A stretch of 52,013 nt of DNA from Nostoc sp. S13 (GTDB lineage Bacteria; Cyanobacteriota; Cyanobacteriia; Cyanobacteriales; Nostocaceae), in the NCBI RefSeq assembly GCF_029379315.1, contig NZ_JAQYWQ010000037.1, positions 1-52,013 of the forward strand. Direction: 5' to 3'. The notes beneath the pieces were generated by a model. The model saw nothing but the letters and a program-made list of their open reading frames with translations. It was not told the origin of the DNA and did no database searches. This document shows positions 1 through 8,968 of this stretch, in pieces. The first letter of the stretch is position 1. Each line of letters starts with the position of its first letter. A program made the translations under genes and the position numbers.

Positions 1-125
1 AGTCGCGGGTCTGAATCCCCGACTGATTGATTCTGACTCCTGAATTCTGACTTCTGAATTCTTCTTCAACAAATGTTATGCTGATTCTTTAACTATTCTG
101 ACTCCTAAATTCTGACGAAATCAGC
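1..125. repeat. Dispersed Nostoc-type repeat, copy 1
   Basis: This segment has the signature 'ctgaatccccgactgattg' followed by several 'gaattctgac' units and 'attcttcttcaaca'. Related copies occur at 12670-12736 in the same orientation and at 51944-52013 in the opposite orientation. No coding sequence is visible in it. It is an intergenic dispersed repeat, not a gene. Confidence 0.6.
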
Positions 126-1205
126 TTATTTATTTTTCGCTTGAGTTTTTGCTTGTTCTAAAGCTATTTCTTTGATTGCCTGATATGAATTAACATTTGA
201 ATTACCTTCAATAGCTTTAACTGCCAAATCTTGAACTTGTTTGAGAGCAGATTCAAGTTGTTTAGAAAGATTTTGAATCCGCATCTCTTGATTAGTAATA
301 GTTTGTTCTAGAGATTGCAGTCTTTGTTCATAGAAACGCTTTTGTCCTTCCACTTCCTTAGAATATAAATCCGATTTAACTTTAGCTTGATAGTGGGCGA
401 TACCTTTACCTTCTTCTATAGCTTTTTTTATAGCTGCTTCTTTATCTTTGGAAAAAGCCTCTACCTTCGCTTTTAATTCTTCAAATTGTTTCTCCCTCTC
501 AGAAATTGCTTTCTCTCGTTCAGCCCACTGTTTTTCTGTTTCTTGTAGTAATTCTTCCAGCTGCTTATATAGTGCTTTCTGCTCTTGTTCGTATTCGTCA
601 GTTTCCAGTTTTCGCTGGAGTTCTAAATTATACTTATACTCTGAAGCATTGCGTTGCCGAGTTTTATTCAAGTTTTCATTACGTTCTTTTGTCGCCCGTT
701 GCTGTTCGTCCTGTTCTTTTCCCCAAGTATTCCTTTGCTCTAGTATTTGTTGGAATAAAACTTCAGAACGGTGGCTATATTCTTCTTGATAAGCTTTGGT
801 ATTATCTTCATAAGCTTGGATAAGAGTATCCAAGATATCATCAGAGATTTCCAAATTGTGCATCTGTGTTAATTGTTGGATTTCTTCTTCTAAATTTCGC
901 CTGATCTCTTCTAAATTAGAGGCTTTTATGGTTAGCTGTTCCGATAATTCATTAGCAGCACTGCCAAAACCTAATTGAATTTTTTGCAAGTTTTCAATTG
1001 TATTGTTCATCTTTTCTTGGACACTAGAAAGCTGATGCATAGCTACTTTTTGTTCTAATTTAGGCTGTTCTTTAGTTCCAGACTGGTTTTGTTTGCCAAC
1101 TTCATCGAGTTGCAATTTCAGTGTTGCTTTTTCTTGAGATAACTCCTCATACGCCTGAAGAATTTCTACTTTTGTATTCTTATCAGTCGGTTTTTTTAGC
1201 ACCAC
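126..1205 (-). CDS. Coiled-coil protein, paralogue of the upstream gene
   Basis: This 359-aa protein is almost entirely charged and helical, rich in Glu, Gln and Lys with heptad-like spacing, and I see no signal peptide or membrane segment. The start is a GTG preceded by the strong ribosome binding site GAGGAGG, six bases upstream. It shares layout with the neighbour at 1259-2242: a similar N-terminal helix, a central segment containing WAEREK(A/I), and a C-terminal segment ending in QLxxALKQxQDLA(V/M)(K/R)A. The two genes are 53 bp apart on the same strand, so they are probably an operon that arose by duplication. A cytoplasmic filament or scaffold role is possible but not shown by the sequence; no enzyme motif is seen. 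Confidence 0.8.
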   Translation of the reverse strand: MVLKKPTDKNTKVEILQAYEELSQEKATLKLQLDEVGKQNQSGTKEQPKLEQKVAMHQLSSVQEKMNNTIENLQKIQLGFGSAANELSEQLTIKASNLEEIRRNLEEEIQQLTQMHNLEISDDILDTLIQAYEDNTKAYQEEYSHRSEVLFQQILEQRNTWGKEQDEQQRATKERNENLNKTRQRNASEYKYNLELQRKLETDEYEQEQKALYKQLEELLQETEKQWAEREKAISEREKQFEELKAKVEAFSKDKEAAIKKAIEEGKGIAHYQAKVKSDLYSKEVEGQKRFYEQRLQSLEQTITNQEMRIQNLSKQLESALKQVQDLAVKAIEGNSNVNSYQAIKEIALEQAKTQAKNK

Positions 1206-1258
1206 AATAAACCTCCTCTTCAGGAATTAAAAATGATTAAAATGTTATAAACTTATAA

Positions 1259-2242
1259 CTATTTAGGATTAGAACTACCAAAAGCTCTCATCGCTAAATC
1301 TTGTGATTGTTTTAATGCAGTTTGCAATTGAGCAGAAATACCTTCTATTTGCTCAGATTGTTTCTTAATTATTTCTTCCAGAGATTGAATTTTTATTTCA
1401 TAACTCTGTTTATTAGCTTCCCAATCTTTATCAAATAAATCAGCCTCAATTTTAGCTTTTTGGCTTGTTTCTTTAATTGCCTCTTCCCTAGCTTTCTTAA
1501 CGGCTTCTTCCAGCTCGTTAGGAAATGTAGCTACTTTTTGTTGATAGTCCGCAAAAAGTGGTTGACGTTCAGCGAATATCTTTTCTCGTTCTGCCCAATC
1601 TTTCTCTTTATTTGGAGAATTTTCTTGTATTTGCCTTTGTTGTTGGCGTTTTATAGCTTCGTAGCTGTCTGTATTGAGTTTACGAGTAGTTTCTAACTTA
1701 TAGTGAGACTCTTCTTGTTCTTCTTGGCGATCTTTGGCTAATAAATTGTTATATGCTTGGAGTTCTTCCTCATATTCTGCTTGCTCTTTTTGCCATTCTT
1801 TCCGCCTGATTGTAATTTCTTTCTCTAGTGCTTCCCTTTTGCTGATAGTATCTTGTTCTAGGGTTTTTAATTTTTCTTGGTGTTCTTGACTTAAAATGTC
1901 TAGAGTATCCGCTACAACTCTGATTTGTTGAAACTCTTGTAGGCGTTGAGTTTCAATTTCTATAGCTCGGTTCAATTCATCTAACTTGGAATTTTCTTGA
2001 GCTAGTTTTTCAGATAATGCGTTGAGAATACTGCCAAATTCCAATTGTAAATCAGCTAAACCTTTGACAATACTATCAACCGTATATGCAGAAGCTGCTT
2101 GCAGAGTTTCTTGACTTTTTGCCTTTTCTGCTTCCTCTTGTTTGGTTGCTATTTTAGATTCCAGCTTTTTTCTTTGGATAATAATTTGTTGAAATGCTTG
2201 CATTAGTTGTTGTTTGCTGTCCTTGACTCCAACTATAGTCAT
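1259..2242 (-). CDS. Coiled-coil protein, paralogue of the downstream gene
   Basis: I place the start at the ATG at 2242, giving 327 aa beginning MTIVGVKDSKQQ. A GGGAG ribosome binding site lies just upstream, whereas an in-frame start 42 bases further up has none. The protein is helical and charged throughout and shares the WAEREK segment and the C-terminal QLQTALKQSQDLAMRA segment with the gene at 126-1205. The pair probably forms one transcription unit reading leftwards. The family is unknown to me beyond being a large coiled-coil protein; a cytoskeleton-like or scaffolding role would be a guess. Confidence 0.78.
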   Translation of the reverse strand: MTIVGVKDSKQQLMQAFQQIIIQRKKLESKIATKQEEAEKAKSQETLQAASAYTVDSIVKGLADLQLEFGSILNALSEKLAQENSKLDELNRAIEIETQRLQEFQQIRVVADTLDILSQEHQEKLKTLEQDTISKREALEKEITIRRKEWQKEQAEYEEELQAYNNLLAKDRQEEQEESHYKLETTRKLNTDSYEAIKRQQQRQIQENSPNKEKDWAEREKIFAERQPLFADYQQKVATFPNELEEAVKKAREEAIKETSQKAKIEADLFDKDWEANKQSYEIKIQSLEEIIKKQSEQIEGISAQLQTALKQSQDLAMRAFGSSNPK

Positions 2243-2473
2243 CTTCCAACTCCCTTCAATAAGCAATGATTTATGAGGTAGCAAGCCATACCAAGAACTA
2301 CCCTATGCAGACATCAGGGTAGCCTTTAAATCAACATTTTTAGCTCAGTGTAAATACTGAAATATTCCCATCTGACACTTAGTTGGGGTGCGATTTTCCT
2401 ACATAAGTGTCTTTGTGTTTTTCAGTTCTAGTTTACCCTTTGAGATAGATTAGTATTTTTGTACTAAAGTAAA

Positions 2474-2560
2474 TATACTCAACTTTATCTGCTCTTGTCA
2501 AGACAATCCTTCATCGAAAGGGGTGGGAAACTCCAACCCAAAAGTGGGTGGAGTTTTTTA
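2474..2560 (+). ncRNA. Possible small RNA ending in a strong terminator
   Basis: A TATACT box at 2474-2479 is followed about 50 bases later by a near-perfect GC-rich hairpin (2530-2554) and a T6 run, in a gap with no open reading frame. The hairpin reads toward sphR, but nothing coded on this strand ends upstream of it, so a short free-standing transcript of about 70 nt is a reasonable reading. No known sRNA family is recognised. Confidence 0.3.
2529..2559 (+). terminator. Rho-independent terminator upstream of sphR
   Basis: The stem pairs ACTCCA-CCCA with TGGG-TGGAGT around an AAAG loop, with one bulged A, and is followed by TTTTTTA. It faces rightwards and lies about 200 bp before sphR. 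Confidence 0.75.
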
Positions 2561-2789
2561 TGTAATTGCGTCACACAATAAAATATCTTTCCCGATCACC
2601 TGATCCCTATTGTTAAAAGCTTGTAGCCACAGTCATTTTTGATCTAGGAGGTTGCTGTGGCATATATTACTTTTTGTAAAGAAAATCTCAAAGAATTAAC
2701 CCTTATAGAAGCGCGGTTGCACTAAGGCGAGATAATAGACTCAATCATCCTAATTGATACAAGCACAGTCACCGACTTTTGTGATATCA

Positions 2790-3542
2790 ATGTATACCAG
2801 TGAATCGACCAAATATTCTGCTAGAACGGACATTGGACAAACCAGCCGTATTTTAGTAGTAGAAGATGAAGAATTAATCCAGGAAATGCTAGCTGTAGCT
2901 CTGGAAGAAGAAGGTTATGGGGTGATAACTGCACCCGATGGGCGGTCTGCTCTAGAGTATCTCAAAAGTTTTGAAACCAATTCAGGGGAACTTCCTTTTG
3001 ATCTGGTTATTCTTGATTTGATGCTGCCTCAAATCAATGGGCTAGATATTTGCCGTTTGTTGCGTCATCAAGGAAACCCAGTACCTATTTTAATGCTCAG
3101 TGCTAAGGGTAGTGAAACTGACCGCGTTCTAGGGTTAGAGGTGGGAGCAGATGACTACCTGACCAAACCCTTTAGTATGCGCGAGTTAGTGGCTCGTTGT
3201 CGCGCTCTATTGCGCCGCCAACGCCTAAGTAATTTACCCCCAGTACCAGTATTAAAATTCAAGGATGTCACCTTGAATCCCCAAGAATGTCGTGTGCTGG
3301 TTCGTGGTCAAGAGGTGAGTCTTTCCCCTAAAGAGTTCCGCTTGCTGGAATTGTTTATGAGTTACGCCCGCCGGGTATGGTCACGGGAACAATTGCTCGA
3401 TCAGGTTTGGGGGCCAGATTTCGTCGGCGATAGTAAAACTGTAGACGTTCATATTCGGTGGTTGCGCGAAAAATTAGAGCAAGACCCCAGTCATCCCGAA
3501 TATATTGTGACTGTACGAGGTTTTGGCTATAGGTTTGGATAA
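2790..3542 (+). CDS. sphR: OmpR-family response regulator of the phosphate two-component system
   Basis: This is a response regulator with an N-terminal receiver domain (motif ILVVEDEE, phospho-acceptor Asp in LVILDLMLP, conserved Lys in YLTKPF) and a C-terminal OmpR/PhoB winged helix ending in VTVRGFGYRFG. In cyanobacteria SphR activates phosphate-starvation genes such as alkaline phosphatase and Pst transporters. The identification rests on the order regulator, PAS-containing kinase, PhoU in one direction, which is the sphR-sphS-phoU cluster. I chose the ATG at 2790 (250 aa); an in-frame TTG at 2754 is the alternative, and neither has a clear ribosome binding site. A gap of 53 bp separates it from sphS. 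Confidence 0.85.
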   Translation: MYTSESTKYSARTDIGQTSRILVVEDEELIQEMLAVALEEEGYGVITAPDGRSALEYLKSFETNSGELPFDLVILDLMLPQINGLDICRLLRHQGNPVPILMLSAKGSETDRVLGLEVGADDYLTKPFSMRELVARCRALLRRQRLSNLPPVPVLKFKDVTLNPQECRVLVRGQEVSLSPKEFRLLELFMSYARRVWSREQLLDQVWGPDFVGDSKTVDVHIRWLREKLEQDPSHPEYIVTVRGFGYRFG

Positions 3543-3595
3543 TTAGTTTAGATAGTTGTTAGTTTTTAGTTGTAAGCAAGAAACTAACAACTCAA

Positions 3596-4915
3596 ATGCT
3601 CTTATTGGGATTTTTTCTGGGTTTAGCGGTAGGCATTGGGTTTTGGGTTTGGCAACAGGTTCAACTTAACCGCTACCTGGGGCGTTTACTCCGACCGTTA
3701 ACCTCGCATTCTTACAAGATGCGACTGCTGCTGATTCCAGGATTGTGGCAGGAAATAGCGATGGTGAAACAGCAACGGCAAGATTTGCAGCAGTCGTTGC
3801 AAACTTACCAAGACCTGCTAGATTTTGCACCAGTAGGATATTTGCAGGTGGATGAGGAAAATCAACTGCTATGGTGTAATCGACAGGCGCAGGAAATTTT
3901 GTATCTGCATTGGCAACCAGAACAGGTGCGTTTGTTACTAGAGTTGGTAAGGTCTTACGAACTTGACCATTTAATTGAGCAAACTCGTGATCGGCAAAAA
4001 CCACAAATGGGAGAATGGGTATTTCATCCATCTTGTGAGGATGCCGCAGAGATGCCAACAATAAAATCTCTGGCTTTGCGGGCGTCTAGCTTGCCTTTAC
4101 CCAATGGACAAGTGGGAGTCTTTTTAGAAAATCGTCAACCCCTCTTAGATATAAATCAAGTACGCGATCGCTCTTTTTCTGATCTAGCACACGAACTCAG
4201 AACGCCGCTAACTTCGATTCGCTTGGTTGTAGAAACTTTACAAAACCGTTTGGAACCACCTTTAAATCGCTGGGTTAACCGCCTAATGCAAGAAGTTGAC
4301 CGACTGATTAACTTAGTGCAAAGCTGGTTAGAACTTACCCAAATGGAAGCAAACCCAAATATGCAATTGCAAGCCAAAGCTGTAGAATTGCGATCACTGA
4401 TTGCATCTGTTTGGGAAACACTAGAACCCTTGGCAGGACGCCAAAATCTGTCTTTTTCTTATTCTGGCCCAGAAAATCTTTGGATTAAGGCAGATAAAGC
4501 CCGTATTTACCAGGTTTTTCTCAACTTGCTAGACAATAGCATTAAGTACAGTCCTCCTGGTACAAGCATTCAAGTCCAAGCAAAAATTTTATCAACGAAT
4601 AATCGGGGCGATGCTGCTTCCCCAATTCTCGAAATAAATCTTATTGATTCTGGAGTCGGCTTTTCTGAGGCAGATTTACCCCACGTTTTTGAGCGATTTT
4701 ATCGAGGAGATAAAGCGCGAACCCATTCCCCCCAAGATGGTAACTCCATAGGGGCGATCGTTGGCAATGGTTTAGGTTTAGCGATCGTTGAGCAAATTTT
4801 GATCGCCCACGGTGGTTCAATCAAAGCTATGAACCATCCAGAAACTGGTGGTGCGTGGATGCAACTCCAATTTCGTGAAGTTATGGCAAACTTCCTAAGC
4901 CAAGACTATAGTTAA
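3596..4915 (+). CDS. sphS: Phosphate-sensing histidine kinase SphS
   Basis: This 439-aa kinase has one N-terminal membrane segment (about residues 2-20), a PAS-like domain (about 72-185), the phospho-acceptor H-box SDLAHELRTPLTS with His199, the N-box NLLDNSIKYS, and G-boxes DSGVGF and GLGLAIV. A single membrane segment plus a cytoplasmic PAS domain matches SphS/PhoR-type sensors that read phosphate status through the Pst-PhoU system rather than an external ligand. It follows sphR and precedes phoU in the same direction. No good ribosome binding site precedes the ATG, so translational coupling or leaderless-like initiation is possible. Confidence 0.87.
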   Translation: MLLLGFFLGLAVGIGFWVWQQVQLNRYLGRLLRPLTSHSYKMRLLLIPGLWQEIAMVKQQRQDLQQSLQTYQDLLDFAPVGYLQVDEENQLLWCNRQAQEILYLHWQPEQVRLLLELVRSYELDHLIEQTRDRQKPQMGEWVFHPSCEDAAEMPTIKSLALRASSLPLPNGQVGVFLENRQPLLDINQVRDRSFSDLAHELRTPLTSIRLVVETLQNRLEPPLNRWVNRLMQEVDRLINLVQSWLELTQMEANPNMQLQAKAVELRSLIASVWETLEPLAGRQNLSFSYSGPENLWIKADKARIYQVFLNLLDNSIKYSPPGTSIQVQAKILSTNNRGDAASPILEINLIDSGVGFSEADLPHVFERFYRGDKARTHSPQDGNSIGAIVGNGLGLAIVEQILIAHGGSIKAMNHPETGGAWMQLQFREVMANFLSQDYS

Positions 4916-4943
4916 TAATATCTTCACCTTTGAGACAACAAGT

Positions 4944-5612
4944 GTGAAAGCTGTCGATTATAGTCCCAATCCTCAAAGACCCCAACTCGCACGCGCCATT
5001 AGGCGCTTAGAACGGGATGTATTACGCATGGGTGCTTTGGTAGAACAATCGTTTCGCCTTAGCCACCAAGCGTTATTTGCTCGTAACTTAACAGCAGCTG
5101 AGGAACTTCCCCGATTAGATAAAAAGATTGATCGTTTTTATAGACAAATCGAATCAGACTGTACGGCGATTATGACGCTGCAAGCGCCTACGGCTCAAGA
5201 TTTGCGCTGCTTAAGTGCCTTTATGCAGTTGGTGCGAGACTTAGAGCGCATTGGCGATTATGCTGAGGATTTAGCTGAGATTGCAATTAAAATTTTTCCT
5301 TATCCGCCTCATACGTCTTTGCCAGATATTGAAGCTATGTCCCTTCACGCGCAGGCAATGCTAGCAACTAGCTTGAAGGCTTTAGGAGATTTCGATGAAG
5401 CCGGTGGGCGTCGTTTAAAGCACCTAGATGATACTGTAGACGATGCCTACGATTACGTATATCAGAGTTTAGCCCAACAACGGGATGTGCCAGGTGTCGT
5501 TGAGCCAATTATACTGCTAGCACTGGCAATTCGTTGCCTGGAACGTATGGCAGATCACGCCACTAACATCGGTCAAAGGGTGGCATATATTGTCACCGGT
5601 CAACGCTCTTAA
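4944..5612 (+). CDS. phoU: PhoU phosphate-signalling regulator
   Basis: This 222-aa all-helical protein has two tandem PhoU domains (about residues 15-105 and 120-215), each with acidic clusters that bind metal in this family: DKKIDRFYRQIESDC in the first and DDTVDDAYDYVYQ in the second. PhoU links the Pst phosphate transporter to the SphS kinase and keeps the regulon off when phosphate is abundant. It starts with GTG 28 bp after sphS, consistent with one sphR-sphS-phoU transcript. The length is normal for the family. Confidence 0.93.
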   Translation: MKAVDYSPNPQRPQLARAIRRLERDVLRMGALVEQSFRLSHQALFARNLTAAEELPRLDKKIDRFYRQIESDCTAIMTLQAPTAQDLRCLSAFMQLVRDLERIGDYAEDLAEIAIKIFPYPPHTSLPDIEAMSLHAQAMLATSLKALGDFDEAGGRRLKHLDDTVDDAYDYVYQSLAQQRDVPGVVEPIILLALAIRCLERMADHATNIGQRVAYIVTGQRS

Positions 5613-5769
5613 CTGACTGTTCATCAGTCCACAGACTAAAGCCACTACCTCTACAACAAAGGCTGACGACTCAAGGGACTTAGTACAGCTTTGCGTAAAG
5701 GTTATAGTCCGTTAAAACTTAAATCTTGCACCAGTCCCAACAACTGCCTAGTACCGCAAGGTGGAAGTC

Positions 5770-5831
5770 AAAAGTCACTTGTACTAAGCGTAGCCGAAGT
5801 AAAAGTCACTTGTACTGAGCGTAGCCGAAGT
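5770..5831 (+). repeat. 31-bp tandem duplication
   Basis: Two adjacent copies of a 31-bp unit, beginning AAAAGTCACTTGTACT and ending AGCGTAGCCGAAGT, differ at one base (A/G). A third partial unit follows. The AGCGTAGCCGAAGT part is a common dispersed motif in Nostoc genomes. Confidence 0.8.
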
Positions 5832-5989
5832 AAAAGTCAAAAGAACTAGATTCCAAGCTCTTGCGCCATTTGAAATGGTATGTTGTCTTGCAAAGTTCTG
5901 ATGCCTGCGGCGGGCTGCGCCAACGGCGGGAACCGCCGCTCAGACTTTGCGCTATTTACGCCGTACTGTGCTAGTAATGATTACTAGGC

Positions 5990-6095
5990 TAATAGCGAAA
6001 GTCTTCTAAAGAAGACTGAGAAAAGATTTCAGTCCATTTCAATGGACTTGGGCTATAAGAAAAGGAAATATATTTTCAGGCGGTTTCTGTCTACA
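5990..6095. repeat. MITE-like dispersed repeat with hairpins
   Basis: The palindromes AGTCTTCTAAAGAAGACT and AGTCCATTTCAATGGACT are nested inside outer TAGC/GCTA arms and followed by a GGCGG-ending segment. This layout resembles non-autonomous palindromic repeats that I recall from filamentous cyanobacteria. No open reading frame is present. Confidence 0.5.
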
Positions 6096-6419
6096 ACGAA
6101 ATAGCCCTGATACTTACTTAGTCTTCAGAAAATACCAAATAATTAAAAATAAGTTAACTAAATATTTTACTAAAAGCTTACCTCTTCTTAAACTTGCACA
6201 ATTAAAGTAACGGATAAACAACTGAAAAATTCCAACTCTATCTCACTGATAGATACCTCAAACCAGAACTTGTTTCCATAAAAAGCTTTTGAGTTAGTCT
6301 CTAGCTCTGATTGAGAACAATAAACCTTCAGAGATATAGGTAAAATTTGATACAAATTATTAGAGTTTCTTAATCATTGTAAATAGCGAGATTCCCTGAT
6401 AATTATGTAGTAACGGTTA

Positions 6420-7049
6420 ATGATGTATTCCACAAGTCCTACTTCAAACTCTTCTGCCGTGTCAAATAGCTCTGCTTTAAGTGGACAATTACCCCAGCAG
6501 ATATTTATCCGTAGGGAAATAATTCCACTTCAAGATGACGTACTTTGGCGTATTGATCACGGTGCAGTTCGTACTTTAACGTGGAGTGAAGACGGAACAT
6601 TCATCACTCTCGGTTATTGGGGACTGGGCGATCTGATTGGCTATCCTTTGTCTAGGGTCAAGCCCTACCAGATTGAATGTCTCACAGGCGTGGAAGTAAG
6701 CATTGTGCCACCTCATTTGTGGCATCAAAATATTAATGCTTTGTTGTCTCATATTCAACAAGCAGAGGATCTACTAAGTATTGTGCATCGAAAACCAATT
6801 TCGCTACGCCTATGGCAGTTTTTAGTCTGGTTAAGTGAAAAATTTGGACGTGATGTAGATAAGGGTAAGCTAATTGATCTAAATGTTACCCATCAAGATA
6901 TTGCTGAAGTGTTAAATACCACACGAGTAACAGTTACCCGGCTTTTACAACAGTTGGAGGAAGAAGGAACAGTTTTACGTCACAAACGCCGCATTATTTT
7001 GCCTTCAGCAAATAAATTAATTAAAAATTATAGTTCAGCAATATGCTAA
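6420..7049 (+). CDS. Crp/Fnr-family transcription regulator
   Basis: This 209-aa protein has an N-terminal cupin-type sensory domain (about residues 28-125) and a C-terminal Crp-type helix-turn-helix, THQDIAEVLNTTRVTVTRLLQQLEEEG, at about 157-185. The ligand pocket lacks the RxSA-type phosphate-binding signature of cAMP-binding Crp, so the effector is probably not a cyclic nucleotide. It is a relative of NtcA and other cyanobacterial Crp-family proteins but not clearly NtcA itself. It lies 115-130 bp upstream of the SLH porin gene in the same direction, and control of that porin is a reasonable guess. Confidence 0.82.
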   Translation: MMYSTSPTSNSSAVSNSSALSGQLPQQIFIRREIIPLQDDVLWRIDHGAVRTLTWSEDGTFITLGYWGLGDLIGYPLSRVKPYQIECLTGVEVSIVPPHLWHQNINALLSHIQQAEDLLSIVHRKPISLRLWQFLVWLSEKFGRDVDKGKLIDLNVTHQDIAEVLNTTRVTVTRLLQQLEEEGTVLRHKRRIILPSANKLIKNYSSAIC

Positions 7050-7178
7050 TTGACTTGTATTAATCACAGGATAAAGGTATAATCATGGCTGTGATTGTGT
7101 GTATAATCCCCGAAACGAAAGTGTTATAAGCATTTTATCATGACTGGATTATTGTAGGTGTGAGTGAGAACAAAAAAC

Positions 7179-8828
7179 ATGACAAAACGATTCTGGAATC
7201 TTTTTAAGGTTAGTCCGCTTGTTGTAGCTGCTGCATTTTTCGCTGCGAATAGTGCTTTAGCTGCTGAAGTCAACGAAGAGGTAACAAATGTTGCCGAGTT
7301 ATCTGAAGCTCAAGATCCTAATAACATGAGTCAGGTAACATCAGTTTCGCAGTTTTCAGATGTGCAGCCTACAGATTGGGCATTCCAAGCTTTACAATCT
7401 CTAGTTGAGCGCTACGGCTGTATTGCAGGTTATCCCAACGGTACTTATCGCGGGAACCGTGCTTTGACCCGTTATGAATTTGCCGCAGGTTTGAATGCCT
7501 GTTTAGACCGGGTTAACGAACTGATTGCTACAGCTACAGCCGATTTGGTCAATAAACAAGACCTGACCACTTTACAGCGCTTACAAGAAGAATTTTCTGC
7601 CGAACTAGCAACTTTGCGCGGTCGTGTCGATGGACTAGAAGCCCGCACTTCGGAGTTGGAAGCGAATCAATTCTCTACTACCACCAAGTTGGTTGGGGAA
7701 GCGATTTTCAACGTGTCTGATGTTTTTGGTGGAGATAGAGCAGTTCCTGCTGGTAATTCAAATCAAAACTTGGATTCTAATACCACTTTTTCTGACCGCG
7801 TTCGTTTGAACTTGTACAGCAGTTTCACTGGTAAAGACCAGTTGCAAATCCGTTTGACTGCTGGCAACATCATTTCTAATGCTGCTATCAGCGGTACTAA
7901 CATGACCCGCTTGGCCTATGATGTCCCTGCTCCCAGCAACAACAGCGTTAGTATTGATAAAATCAATTATGCTTTCAACTTTAGTGACGCAGTACGTGTC
8001 AAAGTTGATGCCACTGGTGGAGAGTTATGGGAGAATGTCAATAACTTCAACCCTGACTTTGCTAGCTCTGCTAGAGGTGCGCTTTCTCGGTATGGACGTT
8101 TCAGCCCCATTTATCGTCAAGGTGCCGGTGGCGCTGGTATAACTGTTACCTTCAATCCTAAAGGGCCGATCAGCTTGAGCGGTGCTTATCTAGCTAGGAC
8201 TGCTAATGACCCTAGCCTTAATAATGGGCTGTTGGATGGTGATAACGCTATCTTTGGTCAGTTATCTTTCCAACCCAGCAAAGCTTTTAATATTGGTCTA
8301 ACCTACGCCCGCACTTATCAAACTAATCTTGTTAACAATACTGTTAACAATAACCTTTTGCAAGGTACAGGTAGTGCTTTTGCCAACAATCCCTTTGGGA
8401 ATAACACTCGTACCGAATCCAACAACTATGGTGTAGAGGCAACCTTCCAACTTGGCTCTAAGTTGGCTATTAGTGGTTGGGGAGGTTATACAACTGCCGA
8501 TGCTATAACTGGCGCCAATGCCGGTGCAGATGCAGATATTTGGTACTGGGCTGGAGCACTTGCTTTGAAAGACTTTGGTGGAGAAGGCAACGTCTTAGGT
8601 TTTATCTTTGGTCAACCACCCAGAGTCACTGGTGGTAGCATAAAAACAGCTGCCGGCAATGTTAACTTAGACGACAATACCTCTTATCATTTAGAGGGTC
8701 TTTACAAGTTGAAGCTTTCCGATAATATTCAAGTGACCCCTGGCGTGCTGGTAATCTTCAATCCAGAGCACAACGACAACAACGACACTGAATATGTAGG
8801 TACTCTACGTACTACCTTCACCTTCTAA
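7179..8828 (+). CDS. SLH-domain outer-membrane porin
   Basis: The protein has a signal peptide ending ANSALAAE, an SLH domain (FSDVQPTDWAFQALQSLVER through LTRYEFAAGL), a short coiled coil (LQEEFSAELATLRGRVDGLE) and a long beta-rich barrel that ends in TFTF with the C-terminal Phe of outer-membrane proteins. The SLH domain binds the peptidoglycan-linked polymer, and the barrel forms the major cyanobacterial outer-membrane channel (OprB-like, sometimes called iron-uptake porin). I chose the ATG at 7179; an in-frame GTG lies at 7164. A strong terminator follows. Confidence 0.9.
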   Translation: MTKRFWNLFKVSPLVVAAAFFAANSALAAEVNEEVTNVAELSEAQDPNNMSQVTSVSQFSDVQPTDWAFQALQSLVERYGCIAGYPNGTYRGNRALTRYEFAAGLNACLDRVNELIATATADLVNKQDLTTLQRLQEEFSAELATLRGRVDGLEARTSELEANQFSTTTKLVGEAIFNVSDVFGGDRAVPAGNSNQNLDSNTTFSDRVRLNLYSSFTGKDQLQIRLTAGNIISNAAISGTNMTRLAYDVPAPSNNSVSIDKINYAFNFSDAVRVKVDATGGELWENVNNFNPDFASSARGALSRYGRFSPIYRQGAGGAGITVTFNPKGPISLSGAYLARTANDPSLNNGLLDGDNAIFGQLSFQPSKAFNIGLTYARTYQTNLVNNTVNNNLLQGTGSAFANNPFGNNTRTESNNYGVEATFQLGSKLAISGWGGYTTADAITGANAGADADIWYWAGALALKDFGGEGNVLGFIFGQPPRVTGGSIKTAAGNVNLDDNTSYHLEGLYKLKLSDNIQVTPGVLVIFNPEHNDNNDTEYVGTLRTTFTF

Positions 8829-8862
8829 AATGAGTGATGAAATATAAAGCTCAGAATTAGAT

Positions 8863-8896
8863 AAAGAAAACCCCACTTAAAGGTGGGGTTTTCTTT
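8863..8896 (+). terminator. Rho-independent terminator of the porin gene
   Basis: A perfect 14-bp stem (AAAGAAAACCCCAC with GTGGGGTTTTCTTT) surrounds a six-base loop 34 bp after the porin stop. The A-rich and T-rich arms make it potentially bidirectional. Confidence 0.9.
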
Positions 8897-8968
8897 AGAT
8901 TTTTCAATCTAGAGGAAGCAGCATCATAGTCCATGCCTCTGTTTTTCTGCTTTGCCAAAACCTAATCA

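Larger units (their letters stand above)
5613..6419. other. 807-bp gene-free region filled with repeats
   Basis: No convincing coding sequence is seen between phoU and the Crp-family gene. The stretch holds a 31-bp tandem duplication (5770-5831), a large GC-rich hairpin (about 5888-5950) and a multi-hairpin dispersed repeat (about 5990-6095). The last 300 bases are AT-rich and probably hold the promoter of the next gene. Confidence 0.6.

Noticed and set aside
3666..4061. 131-codon minus-strand frame inside sphS
   Set aside because: It is fully inside the kinase gene and has no domain or start signal.
5770..5831. Second possible CRISPR
   Set aside because: Only two adjacent 31-bp copies without spacers; a tandem duplication of a dispersed motif explains it.
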